From Gossypium raimondii (Eukaryota > Streptophyta > Magnoliopsida > Malvales > Malvaceae), in the NCBI RefSeq assembly GCF_025698545.1, contig NC_068570.1:248001-312000 (forward strand): a DNA stretch of 64,000 bases. Reading direction: 5' to 3'. The stretch's first letter is position 1, and every line of letters begins with the position of its first letter. The translations under genes and the position numbers were made by a program. The notes under the pieces are model-generated. The model did not search any database, had not been told where the DNA came from, and worked only from the letters and a program-made list of their open reading frames with translations. Below are positions 60,701-64,000 of the stretch, in pieces.

Positions 60701-61950
60701 ATTACTCAAGAATTTTCATCCAAAGTATAAATTCAACAAGAGTCTGGGTAAACATGCCAGAAAGACAAATTGCTTCTCCTACATACCTCATTGTCCGTTC
60801 CATGGCCAAGCTGACCATACTGTGGAAGCCCTGCTGTTCTGCAAACCAAAAAACAAGCATGCAAATCAGTAATGAAGTACAAAAACAGGCATGCAAGCGA
60901 AGAAACAACACTAACAGACCACAAACCATACAATATAGAACTTCCTTCAACCGATGACAACCACACAGTGAAGTCTGCTCCACAGGCAGTATGTGTAACT
61001 TGAGAAACAAGACAACGGACGGGAGATGACTCAATTTCTACAAAAAAAAAGGATAAACCAGCACATAAATAAAGCAGAAGTTCAGAGACGAATGCTGAAG
61101 CAGGCATACATGGCATTCTACGAGAACCAATAGTAAACCAAGAAAACTAAATACCTAGAGTAATAGTACTAGAAATAATCAAAATCATCGAAACCTACCA
61201 TTTCGTGTAGAACCTGAACCAAGCTGTCCATGCTTATTCCAGCCAAAGGCCAAGGAATTACCATCTTCCGTAACTACGACGGTATGGTTCCTTCCCGATC
61301 CCGCTTTGATTATCTTATACCTTCAACAAAGATACAATATAATTAAAAAAAAAAAGGAACATAGTGGACTAATGTTAAGAACAAGATAAAATAAGTGCTT
61401 ACTTCGAGAGTTCAGAAACTATAGTTGGCCTATCACGCTGGATTGTATCTCCGTGACCCAGTTGCCCTTTCTATACATAAAAAGCGAAAGCTCTATCAAC
61501 AAATATTAACCAAATTAAAGCAACATTATCCACAAATATAGGTTTTTCCTAAAAATAAAAAATAAAAAAACTGAGCTTTCCATACCTCATTGCGACCCCA
61601 AGTGTAGCACCGCCCTTCAACATCCAATGCAACACAATGACACGATACTACAATAAAAAGGGAATGCTATGCTTTTTAAAAAAAAAGTTTTAAATTTAAA
61701 TTAAATGAGCAAGTGTAAGATAAAAAAAAAAAAGCAAAATGAAAAAAAAATTGAACTCACAGCAACCGGAGGCAACGAACCGGATGTCAACACCGACTAA
61801 AGGACGGAGGCGAGTAGGTGAGACCAAGTTGCCTTCAACAGCACCTTTACGCCGACCAATGACATCCCAACACGTGGAACCACAAAACAACAGCTCTCCT
61901 CCTTTCTTCTCTTCCTCCTCCACCTTCTTCTCCATTTCAGTCCCCGACAT
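57716..61950 (-). CDS. RCC1-repeat protein with C-terminal AT-hooks (At1g19880-like), 16 exons, 546 aa
   Basis: Exons (translation order): 61761-61950, 61586-61647, 61403-61470, 61199-61320, 60932-61037, 60787-60838, 60433-60550, 60272-60302, 60154-60177, 59885-60009, 59393-59474, 58865-58987, 58723-58776, 58556-58625, 58162-58195, 57716-58095. All are GT-AG with consistent phases. The start MSGTEMEKK is followed by GGELLFCGSTCWD and VSPTRLRPLVGVDIRFVASG. Seven-bladed RCC1 propeller repeats run to about residue 410, with the signatures GRNEKGQLGHGDT, FGWNKHGQLGSG, GLPQYGQLGHGTDNE, WGFGGYGRLGHR and QAQYGELGYGP. The tail (from about residue 420) is acidic-serine then Lys/Gly-rich, with AT-hook motifs GRGRP (518-522) and RGRPRK (538-543). 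RCC1-type propellers act as exchange factors or chromatin-binding modules. The AT-hooks suggest nuclear DNA binding; the exact function is unknown. It belongs with RCC2/TD-60-like plant proteins. Confidence 0.9.
58107..58148. repeat. (GAAGA)n pentanucleotide repeat filling intron 15 of the RCC1-type gene
   Basis: On the plus strand it is GAAGA units with one GACGA variant and a GAGACC edge; on the coding strand it is a TCTTC tract. The intron is only 66 bp (58096-58161), so the repeat is most of it and also acts as the polypyrimidine tract before the CATTTTTCAG acceptor. Confidence 0.85.
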
Positions 61951-62470
61951 TCCCGGGCAATACAAAGTCAAAGCTTTGACCGAGTGAGAGCAGATCTAAT
62001 CTAACGGTTCGAATTCGAAAAAAGGGAAGAAATCAACGGCCCTAAAGAAAGGTCAAAGTTGGCGGGAAAGTGGGAACAACGGGTATTAAGCGGGGGATTA
62101 GGGGCGATTGGGGGTTTAAGCAAGAAGGTGAAAACGGAACCCTAATTCAAAGGAATTGAGAAGTGAATTTATGGTGTTTTTTTCAAGGAGGAAAAAAAGG
62201 GGATTTGATTGCTTGTCGAGGGTTCCCAAGAATAGGGATACCTTTTTCTAATTAAATTTAATAAAAGGGGAAATGAATTATGGAGAGAGAAAGAGTGTAA
62301 TTGATTAGATTTTGTTTCTCTTTTCTTTTTTTTCAAGTTTTGAACTTTGAAAATGAGAGTGGTTGTCCTTAGGGTTTTTCTTTTTTTGCTTTACGAGGAA
62401 TCAGAAGGGTTCCTATGACTGCAAGTGCAAATCTAACGTTCCATTTTATTATTTATTATCCTTTTTAATC
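61951..62470 (-). promoter_or_regulatory. 5' region of the RCC1-type gene
   Basis: Above the ATG lie GC-richer sequence (61980-62110) and a telo-box AACCCTAA near 62140, plus AGGGTTTT near 62373. This resembles promoters of constitutively expressed plant genes. No TATA box is assigned. Confidence 0.3.
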
Positions 62471-62965
62471 AATTTTCCGCCAGCCGAGACCCACTGAAGG
62501 TGAGCCTGGATTGGGCGTCCCCAATTTAATTTTAATATGCTGCTGTCTGTTATTTACATTACCCAAAAGCTTTCTTCACTCTCTTCTACAATTTTCTTTT
62601 TCAATCTCCAATACTATCGATTGAATTGATTTGTATCTAAATCTGTTTTTCTACTCATTAATGGATGTCAATTCATCGTACTAATTGTTAAATCATTAGT
62701 TTGAGTTTGCTAGCAAACTTAAGAAAACCTTAATGAAAAATCCAACCGGATTTGCTCTAAAACTTGATTTAAGAGGGAAAAAAAACTGCTCTACAACAGG
62801 AGAAAACATCCGATCAGTTCGACTAGCTCGGTTATAGAAAAACCAGTATAATCAATCGATCCCATACATTAGCTGACCGACTTAAATCTTAATCAACCTA
62901 ACGGAATTAACTTAACATTGGTTGGTTCAACACCAAGTTCAATTATCGCAGTAACTTCTCTTTAA
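62471..62965. other. intergenic region, no gene seen
   Basis: No coding or named repeat signal. It separates the RCC1 promoter from the 3' flank of the WD40 gene. Confidence 0.45.
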
Positions 62966-63060
62966 CATACCAAGACCCTGTGTCACAGGCCTAGACACCT
63001 TTGGATGGCTTTGCTCACAAGCATACCGTGACACCTGCACCTGCCTGAGACGGCACAAAA
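62966..63060. mobile_element. LTR debris of the 'CACACGGCC' gypsy type (remnant)
   Basis: 'ccctgtgtcacaggcctaga', 'cacctttggatggctttgct' and 'gtgacacctgcacctgcctg' keep the word order of the CACACGGGCGTGT-rich gypsy LTR region I recall from cotton, with the CpG sites decayed. It lies about 50 bp beyond the WD40 gene stop and could be in its 3' UTR. Confidence 0.35.
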
Positions 63061-63108
63061 CAATATGAACATATTGATATATATATATATATATCATCCA
63101 GTTCAGTT

Positions 63109-64000
<892 letters not shown>

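Noticed and set aside
60702-61116. Two overlapping minus-strand frames of over 100 residues in the RCC1-type gene
   Set aside because: They run through introns. The true exons inside them (60787-60838 and 60932-61037) are in the gene model; the rest is non-conserved.
63000-63060. Possible tRNA gene in the 3' flank of the WD40 gene
   Set aside because: No cloverleaf; the text fits decayed LTR sequence.

Overview
The window is nuclear DNA of a flowering plant. It has AT-rich intergenic space, short GT-AG introns, plant-specific gene families (FPP, SAUR, IQD), a piece of plastid ndhD, and dense non-autonomous transposons. Several repeats (a TGTAACAACC-type LTR, ACACGGCC-type LTR debris, tRNA-headed SINEs, MITEs with GGGTTAAT or GGGCGAAGCCAG-like ends) look like those I know from cotton and relatives. 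A Malvaceae genome, most likely Gossypium, is my best guess; this comes from memory and was not searched.

All seven recognised genes lie on the minus strand. In window order they are: a filament-like plant protein (FPP4/TCS1-like, 4471-8049), a SAUR (26666-27124), a frameshifted methyltransferase-like gene (46228-47422), a CCCH zinc-finger protein (C3H6-like, 48349-50426), an IQ67-domain protein (IQD32-like, 51716-54789), a 16-exon RCC1-repeat protein with AT-hooks (57716-61950) and the 3' part of a WD40 protein (GTS1-like, 63109 to beyond the right edge). I worked out exon boundaries by hand from GT/AG sites, reading phase and family conservation. For each multi-exon gene except the edge-truncated one, the exon lengths sum to a whole number of codons.

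Five of these genes match, in order, the Arabidopsis run At1g19835 (FPP4), At1g19840 (SAUR53), [At1g19850 ARF5/MONOPTEROS], At1g19860 (C3H6), At1g19870 (IQD32), At1g19880 (RCC1 family). The window therefore looks like an expanded ancestral block. I found no ARF5 coding sequence; the broken methyltransferase and about 19 kb of repeats lie in that interval.

The stretches 9-26.6 kb and 27.3-46.2 kb hold almost no protein-coding sequence. They contain two inverted copies of a non-coding LTR-like element (31.7-34.5 and 41.8-43.1 kb), a degraded plastid ndhD insertion (35.1-35.6 kb), several inverted-repeat MITE families, some nested or abutting, at least three SINE-like units, and microsatellites. 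A GC-richer island at 12.0-12.4 kb carries three CACGTG G-boxes but no recognisable gene.

The genes look like housekeeping or regulatory loci: cytoskeleton-linked scaffolds (FPP, IQD), auxin-related growth (SAUR), and nuclear or chromatin proteins (CCCH, RCC1). They do not form a pathway cluster. I see no CRISPR array, tRNA or rRNA gene, or biosynthetic cluster.
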